Assembly: GCA_003242645.1 (NCBI GenBank)
Contig: QGVC01000024.1
Coordinates: forward strand, 1 to 18,865
Direction: 5' to 3'
Source of the DNA: Pseudomonadota bacterium
Lineage (GTDB): Bacteria; Pseudomonadota; Alphaproteobacteria; Rhizobiales; Hyphomicrobiaceae
DNA: 18,865 bases
Part shown: piece after piece, positions 1 to 7,974 of the stretch
Layout: every line of letters starts with the position of its first letter
Numbering within the stretch: position 1 is the first letter of the stretch
Notes under the pieces: generated by a model
What the model was told of the DNA's origin: nothing
Seen by the model: the letters and a program-made list of their open reading frames with translations, nothing else
The model's database searches: none
Program-made: the position numbers and the translations under genes

Positions 1-1221
1 GTACATCAAGGGCTGCGTGAACCGCGGCTCGTCGAATTCATTGTGGCCAGGGCGGCGATAGCTCACGAGGTCGATGACGATGTCGCTCGCGAAAGCGGCG
101 CGCCAGCGCGCGGCGACGACGGCGACCTGATAGACGGCATCCGGATCATCACCGTTCACATGGAGGACCGGTGCCTCGACCAGCTTCGCAATGTCCGTCG
201 GATGCCGCGCGGAACGCCCTTCCTCCGGCAGCGTCGTGAAGCCGATCTGATTGTTGATGACGACATGGATCGTGCCGCCGAGATCGTAGGGCGCCAACCG
301 CGAAAGCTGGAACATTTCGGCCACGAGCCCCTGCCCTGCGAAGCTCGCATCCGTGTGCAACAAGAGCGGCAGCACGGCGCGCTGCCCTTCCGGTACACCG
401 CGCGCCCGCTGCTTGGCTCGCGCCCGGCCCTGGCTGATAATAGGCACGAGTTGTAGGTGCGAGGGATGCGGAGAAACGGAAAAGCGGATGTTGCGGCCGG
501 TAATCTCCCGCTCTCCGGAATAGCCGAGGTGGTAGGGAACGTCTGACGACACTCCAAGCCCTTCGGGCACTGGGGGCTTACCTTGAATTTCGGCCAGCAG
601 CGCGCCGAGCGGCTTGCCGCACACGTTGGCGAGCAGATTGAACCGCCCGCGATGCATGCCGCCGATGACCACCTCCTCGAGGCCCAGCGGCACGCTCTCG
701 GTCAGGAGCACCTCGATCAAGGCAATGAAGCTTTCTGCGCCGCCGAGACCGAAGAGTCGCGCGGTCGGGAGCCTCTGCGCCAGTACGCGCTCGAACGTAT
801 GCGCCCGCGTGAGCAGCGCCAGCATCCATTGGCGTTCCGCAGTGCCTGGCAATGCGCCCTGCTCGGCTTGCAATTCGAGCCACTGCCGCTTGGCCGTGTC
901 GTGGATGTGCCCGAACTCCCATCCGATCGATCCGCAGTAGACGCGCTCAAGCTCCTTGACGAGTGAGCGCGCTTTGGCCGGATCGAGCCCATAACGGGCG
1001 GGATCGAGCTCCGGAACGGTCGGAATCGGCGCGAGCCCCAGCGGATCGAGGCGGCTTCTCAAGAATCCGCGGTCGCGGTAGGCCTGCACCAGCGCCGCCT
1101 CGGCAGGCGACAATGCGGAAGCGAAACCGCGCCTGGCTCCGAAAAGCGCTTCAAGCGCACCAGGATCGCCGGCTCCGGCGAACTCCTCCGTCGCCGAGGT
1201 GCGGCGTAGCTGCTCATTCAT
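1..1221 (-). CDS. 2-oxoglutarate dehydrogenase-type E1 component, divergent and compact (partial, 3' end off the window)
   Basis: Thiamine-diphosphate E1 enzymes of this family decarboxylate a 2-oxo acid and pass the acyl group to an E2 lipoyl domain. The minus-strand frame is open for all 407 codons from the ATG at 1221 to base 1. Seen: the LDPLGL segment (58-63), YCGSIGWEFGHI (95-106), GGAES (160-164), GGMHRGRFN (187-195), YHLG (230-233), HTDASFAGQG (289-298), VINNQIGFTT (321-330) and YRRPGHNEFDEP (388-399), ending in FTQPLMY. The two substrate-site histidines (H190, H231) and the Mg/ThDP residues (D291, N323/N324) are kept. Odd points: the usual N-terminal E2-binding segment of SucA is missing, the first His lies roughly 70 residues earlier than in E. 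coli SucA, and normally strict positions differ (GMAHRGR is GGMHRGR, HGDAA is HTDAS). It may be a paralogue rather than the main sucA. A 2-oxoadipate-type (DHTKD1-like) role is possible but unproven. Confidence 0.85.
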   Translation of the reverse strand, partial: MNEQLRRTSATEEFAGAGDPGALEALFGARRGFASALSPAEAALVQAYRDRGFLRSRLDPLGLAPIPTVPELDPARYGLDPAKARSLVKELERVYCGSIGWEFGHIHDTAKRQWLELQAEQGALPGTAERQWMLALLTRAHTFERVLAQRLPTARLFGLGGAESFIALIEVLLTESVPLGLEEVVIGGMHRGRFNLLANVCGKPLGALLAEIQGKPPVPEGLGVSSDVPYHLGYSGEREITGRNIRFSVSPHPSHLQLVPIISQGRARAKQRARGVPEGQRAVLPLLLHTDASFAGQGLVAEMFQLSRLAPYDLGGTIHVVINNQIGFTTLPEEGRSARHPTDIAKLVEAPVLHVNGDDPDAVYQVAVVAARWRAAFASDIVIDLVSYRRPGHNEFDEPRFTQPLMY

Positions 1222-1255
1222 TCCGGCTGCAATCCCTGGGAAGTGTGTCTCCTCT

Positions 1256-1278
1256 CCAGCAGGCATAACGCCTGCTGG
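1256..1278. promoter_or_regulatory. Perfect 9-bp palindrome in divergent promoter gap (candidate operator)
   Basis: CCAGCAGGC and GCCTGCTGG flank a 5-nt spacer (ATAAC). The site lies between the divergent E1-like gene (start 1221) and the CoA-transferase (start 1330), where a shared regulator could act on both. No T-tract follows on either strand, so a terminator is less likely. The regulator is unknown. Confidence 0.4.
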
Positions 1279-1288
1279 GTCCTTTCGT

Positions 1289-1301
1289 GCTAACCGTTAG
1301 C
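1289..1301. promoter_or_regulatory. Short palindrome GCTAAC-C-GTTAGC
   Basis: A perfect 6-bp inverted repeat with a 1-nt centre, 10 bp beyond the first palindrome and about 28 bp before the CoA-transferase ATG. It is short enough to arise by chance, but its position in a 108-bp divergent gap makes a regulator site plausible. Confidence 0.25.
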
Positions 1302-1329
1302 GCACAGTTCACTGCCGGGAAAAGTCTCA

Positions 1330-2553
1330 ATGGCTGCTCCGCTTTCCCATATCCGCGTGCTTGACCTGTCGAGGGTTCTCGCCGGCCCGTTGGCCACGCA
1401 GTTCCTGGCCGACATGGGTGCCGAGGTGATCAAGATCGAACGTCCACGGAGTGGCGATGACACTCGCGCCTGGGGCCCACCCTTCGCCGTGGAGCCGACC
1501 GAAAACGACCCAGGCATCTCGGCGTACTTCGCCTGCTGCAATCGCGGCAAGCAGTCGGTGACGGTGGACATCACGCATCCCAAGGGGCAGGAGCTCATCC
1601 GCAAGCTTGCCGCCAAGTCGGACGTTGTGATCGAGAACTTCAAGGTCGGCGGGCTCGCCAAATATGGTCTCGATTACCAGAGCCTGAAGCAGATCAATCC
1701 TGGGATCATCTATTGCTCGATCACCGGCTTCGGCCAGACCGGTCCCTACGCGCCACGAGCCGGCTACGATTTCCTCGTCCAAGCCATGGGTGGGCTGATG
1801 AGCATCACGGGCGAGCCCGATGACGTGCCTGGGGGAGGCCCGGTGAAGGTTGGCGTGGCTATCTCAGATCAAATGGCAGGGATGTTCGCCTTATCCGCGA
1901 TCCTGACCGCGCTTCTCAAACGCGAGCGCACCGGCGAAGGCGAGTACATTGACGTCGCCCTGCTCGATAGCACCGTCGCATCTTTGATCAATCAGGCCTC
2001 GACGTATCTCGTCTCGGGCATCGTTCCGCAACGGATGGGCAATGCGCATCCGACGGTCGTGCCGTATCAGGCATTCCGCACGGCGGACGGGCACATCATC
2101 CTGGCCATCGGCAATGATGGTCAATTCCAGCGGTTCTGCGCAGTGGCCGGTCTCGAAGGCCTTGCGGACGACGAACGCTACCGCACCAATTCCGCCCGCA
2201 TCCTCAACCGCGACACATTGATTCCGAAGATCGCGGAGGCCATTCGGCAACGTACGACGGCGGAATGGGTGAGTCTGCTCGAGTCGCAGGCGGTGCCTTG
2301 CGGGCCCATCAACACTATTGATCAGGTGTTCGCCGATCCTCAGGTTCAGGCCCGCGGCATGCGGCGCGTTCTGGAGCACGAAAAGGCGGGGCCGCTGCCT
2401 GTCACCGCTAATCCGGTCCGGATGGCCTCCCACGACACGACTGCCAGCAAAGCGCCGCCCCTGCTGGGAGAAAACACCGAAGAGGTGCTGTCGCGCCTCC
2501 TCGACCTTTCACCTGACGACATTGCCGCGCTGCGCAACGAAGGTGTCGTTTGA
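1330..2553 (+). CDS. Family III CoA-transferase (CaiB/BaiF, formyl-CoA transferase-like)
   Basis: Moves CoA between an acyl-CoA donor and a carboxylic acid through aspartyl-CoA chemistry in the cytoplasm. The 407-aa length is normal for the family. Seen: the N-terminal LDLSRVLAGP motif (11-20), FLADMGAEVIKIERP (25-39), the NRGKQSVTVD segment (71-80), VVIENFKVGG (99-108), and the GYDFLVQAMGG motif whose Asp (about residue 147) matches the catalytic Asp of the family. The C-terminal part has VPCGPINTIDQVFADPQVQARGM, which is typical of these enzymes. Substrate cannot be read from sequence; the overall look resembles the succinyl-CoA:glutarate/dicarboxylate (SUGCT-like) members. It is divergent from the E1-like gene, which would fit a shared acyl-CoA pathway (inference). 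The start follows a purine-rich GGGAAAAG stretch. Confidence 0.92.
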   Translation: MAAPLSHIRVLDLSRVLAGPLATQFLADMGAEVIKIERPRSGDDTRAWGPPFAVEPTENDPGISAYFACCNRGKQSVTVDITHPKGQELIRKLAAKSDVVIENFKVGGLAKYGLDYQSLKQINPGIIYCSITGFGQTGPYAPRAGYDFLVQAMGGLMSITGEPDDVPGGGPVKVGVAISDQMAGMFALSAILTALLKRERTGEGEYIDVALLDSTVASLINQASTYLVSGIVPQRMGNAHPTVVPYQAFRTADGHIILAIGNDGQFQRFCAVAGLEGLADDERYRTNSARILNRDTLIPKIAEAIRQRTTAEWVSLLESQAVPCGPINTIDQVFADPQVQARGMRRVLEHEKAGPLPVTANPVRMASHDTTASKAPPLLGENTEEVLSRLLDLSPDDIAALRNEGVV

Positions 2554-2563
2554 TCTCACTGCG

Positions 2564-2593
2564 TTGGCGCAGCTCTTAGCGCGAACGCTATAG
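2564..2593 (+). promoter_or_regulatory. Weak sigma70-like promoter candidate before maeB
   Basis: TTGGCG and CTATAG are separated by 18 bp, just after the CoA-transferase stop and about 115 bp before the chosen malic enzyme start. The same stretch contains a 5-bp hairpin TAGCG-CGAA-CGCTA (2577-2590), which could instead be a weak terminator for the upstream gene. Neither reading is strong. Confidence 0.2.
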
Positions 2594-2707
2594 GCCGCTG
2601 CTTTACATACGGCTTTGCAATCGCTTGCTCGGCATGTCAGAGAATTGATGACGCTTCGAATAACGCCTGGAGCTGACCCCGACAGCTCCGTGCACACGGT
2701 AAGAACG

Positions 2708-5047
2708 ATGCACGCACCAGAGCGATCACGAGCCGATCAGAAAAGCATCGAAGCCGCCTTCCGAAAAAGTGCGCTCGACTACCACGAGTCCGATCCTCCC
2801 GGGAAAATCACGATCCAGCCGACCAAGCCTCTCGCGAACCAGCGCGACCTGGCGCTCGCCTATTCCCCCGGCGTCGCGCACGCCTGCAGCGCGATCCTCG
2901 AAGATCCAGCCATGGCTTCGCGCCTTACCGCGCGGGGCAATCTCGTCGGCGTCATCACGAATGGCACCGCAGTCCTCGGCCTCGGCAATGTCGGGCCGCT
3001 CGCCTCGAAACCGGTGATGGAAGGCAAGGCGGTCCTGTTCAAGAAATTCGCCGGCATCGATGTTTTCGACATCGAGATCGCCGAGACGGACGTCGATGCA
3101 TTCGTGGAGGCCGTTGCGCGGCTGGAGCCGACGTTCGGCGGCATAAACCTCGAGGACATCAAGGCGCCCGAGTGCTTTGAGATCGAGCGGCGGCTCAAGG
3201 AGCGCATGAAGATTCCTGTCTTCCACGACGACCAGCACGGCACGGCGATCGTGGTGGCTGCAGGCATCCTCAACGGCCTCAAGCTCGTCGGGAAAGACAT
3301 CAGCGAGGTCAAGCTGGTCTGCTCCGGCGCCGGTGCAGCAGCCATCGCCTGCCTCAACCTGCTTATCTCGCTCGGGATGCGGCGCGAGAACATCTACGTG
3401 GCCGACATCGCAGGCTGCATCTACAAAGGCCGCAAAGAGCTGATGGATCCTTACAAGGAGCCTTTCGCTCAGGATACGAAGGCGCGCACTCTGGCGGAGC
3501 TTATGCCCGGCGCCGACATCTTCCTCGGGTTGTCGGCGGGCGGCATTGTCACAAAGGAGATGGTGGCCACGATGGCGCCGCGGCCGCTGGTCTTCGCGCT
3601 CGCCAACCCGGTGCCGGAGATCATGCCGGAGGACGTGAAAGAGGTCCGGCCTGACGCCATCATCGCTTCCGGCCGCACCGACTATCCCAATCAGGTCAAC
3701 AACGTCCTCTGCTTCCCCTTCATCTTCCGCGGCGCGCTCGACGTCGGAGCGACGAGGATCAACGAGGAGATGAAGAAGGCGGCCGTCTTGGCCCTGGCCA
3801 GAATCGTCGAGGCCGAGGCTTCCGATATCGTTCTCTCAGCCTATCGAGCGGACACGTTCGTGTTCGGGCCGGATTACATTCTTCCGAAGCCGTTCGATCC
3901 GCGGCTCATGACTGAGATTGCGCCAGCGGTGGCCAAAGCGGCGATGGAGACCGGCGTTGCCACGCGGCCGATTGAGGATTTCGAAGCGTACAAGGAGCGA
4001 CTCTCGAGCTTTATTTATCAATCCGGCTTCGTCATGCGGCCGATCATGGAGGCCGCGAAGCTGGCGCATCGCGAGTCGCCGCGGCGCATTGTGTTTGCCG
4101 AGGGCGAGCACCCCTACGTCCTTCAGGCCGCCTATCAAGTGATTGCGGAAGGGATAGCGCGCCCCATCCTCGTCGGCCGGCGGGAAAATATCCTTCGCAT
4201 GCTGCCGCATCTGGGGCTGAGGATGCGGCCCGAGGTCGATTTCGACATTTTCGATCAGGAGACTGACCCTCGGGTCGAGGTGATGACCGAGGAATATCAT
4301 CGCCTCGTCGAGCGCCGGGGCATTTCTCCAAGCCATGCCCGCCGTGTCGTACGGGCGGGATCAACGGTTATTGCTGGCCTGCTGTTGAGGCGCGGCGATG
4401 CCGACGCGATGATCTGCGGCGCCGTGGGGCGCTATCAGACCCAGCTTCGGCATGTGTCACAGGTCATCGGCAAGAGAAAGGATGTGCGCGGACTAGCGGC
4501 GCTTTCTGGCATTATCCTGCCATCCGGTCCGCTGTTCATGGCCGACACCTACGTCAATTATGATCCGGATCCGCAGCATTTGGCTGAAATAACGCTACTC
4601 GCAGCGGAGGAAGTGCGCCGTTTCGGCATCAATCCCAAGGTAGCGCTCCTCTCGCACTCCAATTTCGGTTCGGAGGACACCTCCTCGGCGCTGAAAATGC
4701 GAGAAGTGCTCGCAATCCTGAACGAACGGGCACCGGATCTCGAGGTGGAAGGCGAAATGCATGCCGATGCGGCGCTTTCGCCATTTATTCGCGAGGAGAT
4801 TTTCCCGAATTCGCGTCTCACCGGCTCGGCGAACTTGCTGATTATGCCATGTCTCGACGCAGCCAATATCGCCTTCAACATGCTGAAGGTGGTGTCCGGA
4901 GCTGTGGTTCTCGGCCCGATACTTCTCGGAGCGGAGAAAGCCGTTCACATCGTGACGCCTTCGATTACCGTCCGTGGTCTTCTCAATATGAGTGCCATCG
5001 CCTTGGTTGATAGTTTCAGGTCAGGTGGACCTCAATCGGCGCGCTAG
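2708..5047 (+). CDS. maeB: Malic enzyme fused to a phosphotransacetylase-like domain (MaeB type)
   Basis: Oxidatively decarboxylates malate to pyruvate, giving NAD(P)H, and so links the TCA cycle to pyruvate. Seen, numbered from the chosen start: N-terminal malic domain with LAYSPGVA (50-57, catalytic Tyr about 52), [11 protein letters not shown] (catalytic Lys about 107), the metal-binding ED pair (149-150) and FHDDQHGTA (172-180). The Rossmann loop [11 protein letters not shown] starts near 206. From about residue 440 a phosphate acetyltransferase-like domain begins ([13 protein letters not shown]) and runs to the C-terminus. In this family that domain usually regulates by binding acetyl-CoA rather than acting as a transferase. 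The frame is open from 2615, but the ATG at 2708 has a closer purine-rich site (GGTAAG) and gives 779 aa, near the usual 750-780. The gene is convergent with the MFS gene downstream. Confidence 0.95.
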   Translation: MHAPERSRADQKSIEAAFRKSALDYHESDPPGKITIQPTKPLANQRDLALAYSPGVAHACSAILEDPAMASRLTARGNLVGVITNGTAVLGLGNVGPLASKPVMEGKAVLFKKFAGIDVFDIEIAETDVDAFVEAVARLEPTFGGINLEDIKAPECFEIERRLKERMKIPVFHDDQHGTAIVVAAGILNGLKLVGKDISEVKLVCSGAGAAAIACLNLLISLGMRRENIYVADIAGCIYKGRKELMDPYKEPFAQDTKARTLAELMPGADIFLGLSAGGIVTKEMVATMAPRPLVFALANPVPEIMPEDVKEVRPDAIIASGRTDYPNQVNNVLCFPFIFRGALDVGATRINEEMKKAAVLALARIVEAEASDIVLSAYRADTFVFGPDYILPKPFDPRLMTEIAPAVAKAAMETGVATRPIEDFEAYKERLSSFIYQSGFVMRPIMEAAKLAHRESPRRIVFAEGEHPYVLQAAYQVIAEGIARPILVGRRENILRMLPHLGLRMRPEVDFDIFDQETDPRVEVMTEEYHRLVERRGISPSHARRVVRAGSTVIAGLLLRRGDADAMICGAVGRYQTQLRHVSQVIGKRKDVRGLAALSGIILPSGPLFMADTYVNYDPDPQHLAEITLLAAEEVRRFGINPKVALLSHSNFGSEDTSSALKMREVLAILNERAPDLEVEGEMHADAALSPFIREEIFPNSRLTGSANLLIMPCLDAANIAFNMLKVVSGAVVLGPILLGAEKAVHIVTPSITVRGLLNMSAIALVDSFRSGGPQSAR

Positions 5048-5172
5048 AGCACTGGTACACGCTGACAAACTGCAGCTCTGTCGATTCAATTTGGGTTCAA
5101 TAATTCGCTACGCAGGCAACGCTTCAGGGTGCAGGCGGCGACCCGTGTTTCTGCATGTAATAAGAATTCGGC

Positions 5173-6351
5173 TTACGAATCACGGACTGGCAGGCGGGCT
5201 TCCAGCCGCTGCAGTGCGCCTGCGGAGGTGAAGCCCATGGTCAGCATGATTGCGGCGGCCAAAAGCACAGTCATCAGAACGCCCAGAGTCGAGAACCCTG
5301 TGCCATAGGCTACCGGCCCCGCTGCTTGCCCCAGGAAGAAGAAAAACGAGTGCAGAGCTATTGCCGAGCCTCGAGCATTTGGGGCCAGCTCCGTCGCCTG
5401 CACCTGCAGCACGTTATGGATCATGAAGAAGCCGAGCCCGACGAGGACGAACCCGGCAAACTGCAGTGGCCAGATCGGCTGCAGTGAAATGAGGCAGAAT
5501 CCCGAGGCAGCAATCACGCCGCCTCCGCGCATAATGTTGAATTTGCCGCCGAGCCATTTCAGCAGGATACGAACCAGGGCAGCGTAGATGACACCGCCGA
5601 TCCCGATGCCGGCGATGACGATGCCTGCCTCGCGAATGCCGCCAAGTCCCTTGGCCTCCAACAACGTCGCGACATACGGCGCCATGCCGTAGACAATGAG
5701 CCCTTCGGTGGCGACCGCGCCATAGCAAACGTACGCCCGCGGATCAGCGAAGATCGTCGCGTATGCCGATCTCAGGCCGCTCAAGGTGAATTGCGGCCGC
5801 TCCACCTTTGGCCGAGGTGAAAGGTAGAGAATGCTCGCAACGAGCGTCGCCAGCGCAACCAAGCCCGTGATCGCGAGAGCAACACGCCACCCGAAAACTG
5901 CTGCGATGAACCCAGCCCCGATGGAGCTCGTGAGCTGCCCCGTCACCGCAGCCAGAATGATCCGTGAAAGGGCGAGGTGGCGGTCGGCCAAATCGAACCG
6001 GTCACCAACAATCGCGAAGGCGACGGGGATAACACCGCCGGCCGCGATGCCCGCCACTACGCGCGCAACAAACAGCGCCTCTATGGACGGGGCAAGCGCG
6101 GAGATGAGCATTGCGACGGTAAGCACGCCGAGAAAAATCTTGATGATGCGCGCCTTGCCCATCGAGTCCGCCAGCGGCCCCAGCAGCGGCTGGCTAAAGG
6201 CGTAAGGGAATGAGAAGGCCGATGCGAGCAGCGCGACCGTCGAAGTCGTCGTGTCCAGATCGCGAGCAACCTCCGGCACCACGGGGTCGATCACGCGCAT
6301 CGACAGCGCTCCAGCGAAGACCCCCAGCGCAAGGACAAGGAGAAGAGGCAT
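5173..6351 (-). CDS. MFS transporter, DHA1/drug-efflux-like
   Basis: A 392-aa integral membrane protein with about 12 hydrophobic segments, the usual size for the major facilitator superfamily. Seen: the loop 2-3 motif GPLADSMGKARI (about 58-69), which corresponds to the G-x-L-a-D-r-x-G-r-k signature, an ARVVAGIAAGGVIPVAFAIV segment for TM4, and a GFVLVGLGFFMIHNVLQVQATE helix with a TM11-like FFFFLGQAAGP stretch. The early motif SMRVIDPVVPEVARDL places it near the DHA1 proton antiporters. Substrate is unknown. The nearest upstream gene on the opposite strand is the reductase-like gene at 6630, so the two share a 278-bp divergent gap. No clear Shine-Dalgarno sequence precedes the ATG, so the start is moderately certain. 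Confidence 0.88.
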   Translation of the reverse strand: MPLLLVLALGVFAGALSMRVIDPVVPEVARDLDTTTSTVALLASAFSFPYAFSQPLLGPLADSMGKARIIKIFLGVLTVAMLISALAPSIEALFVARVVAGIAAGGVIPVAFAIVGDRFDLADRHLALSRIILAAVTGQLTSSIGAGFIAAVFGWRVALAITGLVALATLVASILYLSPRPKVERPQFTLSGLRSAYATIFADPRAYVCYGAVATEGLIVYGMAPYVATLLEAKGLGGIREAGIVIAGIGIGGVIYAALVRILLKWLGGKFNIMRGGGVIAASGFCLISLQPIWPLQFAGFVLVGLGFFMIHNVLQVQATELAPNARGSAIALHSFFFFLGQAAGPVAYGTGFSTLGVLMTVLLAAAIMLTMGFTSAGALQRLEARLPVRDS

Positions 6352-6530
6352 CGGCAGCGTCGAGGACCTAGCGGATGGCTGCCTGCAGAGACTCCCCCAG
6401 CCGCTGCAGACAACTTAAGACAAGAACAACGGTAAGCCGGACGGATCAAACCGTCGAGCGCGAATGCAGCATTTGTAGTGATGATCAGGTATGCGGAACG
6501 TGCAGTAGCGCCTGTCGATTGAGCCACGGA

Positions 6531-6559
6531 TTGCGTCACGGGCGTTAACTCTCTAGCAT
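6531..6559 (+). promoter_or_regulatory. Sigma70-like promoter candidate for the gene at 6630
   Basis: TTGCGT and TAGCAT are separated by exactly 17 bp. Transcription would start near 6566, just ahead of the strong hairpin at 6572-6590. This supports the start at 6630 over an in-frame ATG at 6558, which would lie upstream of the transcript. Confidence 0.35.
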
Positions 6560-6571
6560 GCCCACGGATTT

Positions 6572-6590
6572 GGGGCGGGCTTCCCGCCCC
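6572..6590 (+). promoter_or_regulatory. Strong GC hairpin in the leader of the gene at 6630
   Basis: GGGGCGGG and CCCGCCCC form a perfect 8-bp stem with a 3-nt loop (CTT). It lies 39 nt before the ATG at 6630 and is not followed by a T-tract, so it is more likely a leader stabiliser or a regulator site than a terminator. Confidence 0.4.
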
Positions 6591-6629
6591 CTGGCAAAAC
6601 CAACCAATCGGGAGCGGAGGGCCCTTCAG

Positions 6630-7703
6630 ATGAGCACGCCCTACAATGTCTTGATCCTTGGTGCTTCTTACGGATCACTGCTAGCGACCAAGCTGCTGCT
6701 GGCCGGTCATAATGCCAAGCTGGTCTGCCTTCCAGCTGAGGTACAGCTCATCAACGCAGAGGGCACGATCGTCCGCATGCCGGCTAAAGGCCGGGAAGGC
6801 CTCGTGGAGGTGAGATCTCGGGATCTCCCCGGAAAATTGTCGGCCGACGGACCCGACGCCATCGATCCGAGCGGATACGATCTCGTGGCGCTCGCCATGC
6901 AGGAGCCACAGTACCGCTCGCCGAGCGTTCGCGACCTGCTCGACCGAATCGCGAAGGCCCGGATCCCCTGCATGTCGATCATGAACATGCCGCCGCTCAC
7001 TTACTTGAAGCGGCTGCCAGGGCTCGACGTCGAAGCCTGCCGGAGCGCCTACACTGATCCGTCGGTTTGGGACAATCTCGACCCTGCCTTGATGACCCTC
7101 TGCAGCCCGGACCCGCAGGCCTTCCGTCCGCCTGAGGAAAAGGTCAACGTGCTGCAAGTCCGGCTGCCGACGAACTTCAAGGCGGCCCGCTTCGAGTCGG
7201 AAGAGCATACGGACATCCTGCGGAAGCTCGAGGCGGACATCGAGGCTTCACGTTTCGAGATCGACGGCGCCAAAGTCGAACTCCCCGTCAAGCTCAAGGT
7301 GCATAATTCCGTTTACGTGCCGCTCGCCAAATGGGCGATGCTGATCGCCGGGAACTACCGCTGCGTGCTCGAGGATACCGTGCGGCCGATCAAGGAAGCC
7401 GTTCACTCGAACCTCGACGAATCGCGCGCGGTCTACAACTGGGTCGTCGAACTCTGCTTGAAGCTCGGCGCCAGTGAAAGCGACATGGTTCCGTTCGAGA
7501 AATACGCCAACGCCGCCCTGTCGCTCCTGAGCCCATCGTCGGCCGCCCGCGCGCTGGCTGCCGGCGCCCCATACATCGAGCGCGTTGATCGTCTCGTTCA
7601 GATCATCGCTGCCCAGAAGGGGATGAAGTCCGAGGCCCTGGATCGTACGGTGGCCTTGGTCGACAGCTGGCTCGAGCGAAACCGGAAGAAGGCGGCGGCC
7701 TAG
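6630..7703 (+). CDS. Ketopantoate-reductase-like (PanE/ApbA-fold) oxidoreductase of unknown substrate
   Basis: A 357-aa protein. The N-terminus holds a Rossmann nucleotide-binding motif (NVLILGASYGSLLATKLLLAG, residues 6-26) resembling the GxGxxG region of 6-phosphogluconate-dehydrogenase-type reductases. The C-terminal half has K-x-HNSVYVPLAKWAMLIAGN, which looks like the helical ApbA-C domain where a Lys and an Asn sit in the active site. The first glycine motif is GASYGS rather than the classical GxGxxG. The protein is longer than PanE (about 300 aa), so a housekeeping pantothenate role is unlikely. The start is chosen at 6630 because GGAGGG lies 12 nt upstream; an open frame back to 6558 would include the hairpin. 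It lies between two MFS genes, which suggests small-molecule metabolism (inference). The hairpin at 7717 closes its transcript. Confidence 0.6.
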   Translation: MSTPYNVLILGASYGSLLATKLLLAGHNAKLVCLPAEVQLINAEGTIVRMPAKGREGLVEVRSRDLPGKLSADGPDAIDPSGYDLVALAMQEPQYRSPSVRDLLDRIAKARIPCMSIMNMPPLTYLKRLPGLDVEACRSAYTDPSVWDNLDPALMTLCSPDPQAFRPPEEKVNVLQVRLPTNFKAARFESEEHTDILRKLEADIEASRFEIDGAKVELPVKLKVHNSVYVPLAKWAMLIAGNYRCVLEDTVRPIKEAVHSNLDESRAVYNWVVELCLKLGASESDMVPFEKYANAALSLLSPSSAARALAAGAPYIERVDRLVQIIAAQKGMKSEALDRTVALVDSWLERNRKKAAA

Positions 7704-7716
7704 AGTCGTCTCTTGG

Positions 7717-7747
7717 GTCGAGGTGCCCTCGGCCAGGGCGCCTCGAC
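7717..7747 (+). terminator. Hairpin terminator candidate after the reductase-like gene
   Basis: A 13-bp stem (7717-7729 with 7735-7747) with a 5-nt loop begins 14 nt after the stop codon. Its single non-Watson-Crick pair is G-U when read on the plus strand and A-C on the minus strand, which supports a plus-strand RNA. There is no T-tract, so it may act with Rho or protect the 3' end. Confidence 0.5.
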
Positions 7748-7974
7748 AGCCGCTGAGGCGCACAGGGTGATTTGCACAGTCGATCGTGCCCGAACTATTC
7801 CTGCGGGGATGCTTTCTTGGTTCGGGCGACCGTCGAACGCGCCGAAAACCGCCCTTTCCACGTTCACCTCTCGAGGCTGACAGACAGCTGGCTAGGGCTG
7901 TTCAATTCCGAGCTTGGATACGCCGCTAGCCTGATCGGTCCACCACCCGAGCGGGACAACCGGGAGCGAGTGCC

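Noticed and set aside
1..1221. Possible frameshifted pseudogene, since no long minus-strand frame with a stop is evident here
   Set aside because: Codon-by-codon translation from the ATG at 1221 shows an uninterrupted 407-codon frame with family motifs throughout; it simply runs off the window edge.
2615..2707. 31-residue N-terminal extension of the malic enzyme
   Set aside because: The extra residues resemble no malic enzyme N-terminus, and the ATG at 2708 gives the usual length.
4992..5231. 79-codon plus-strand frame overlapping the end of maeB
   Set aside because: It overlaps the coding ends of two convergent, well-supported genes and has no recognisable features.
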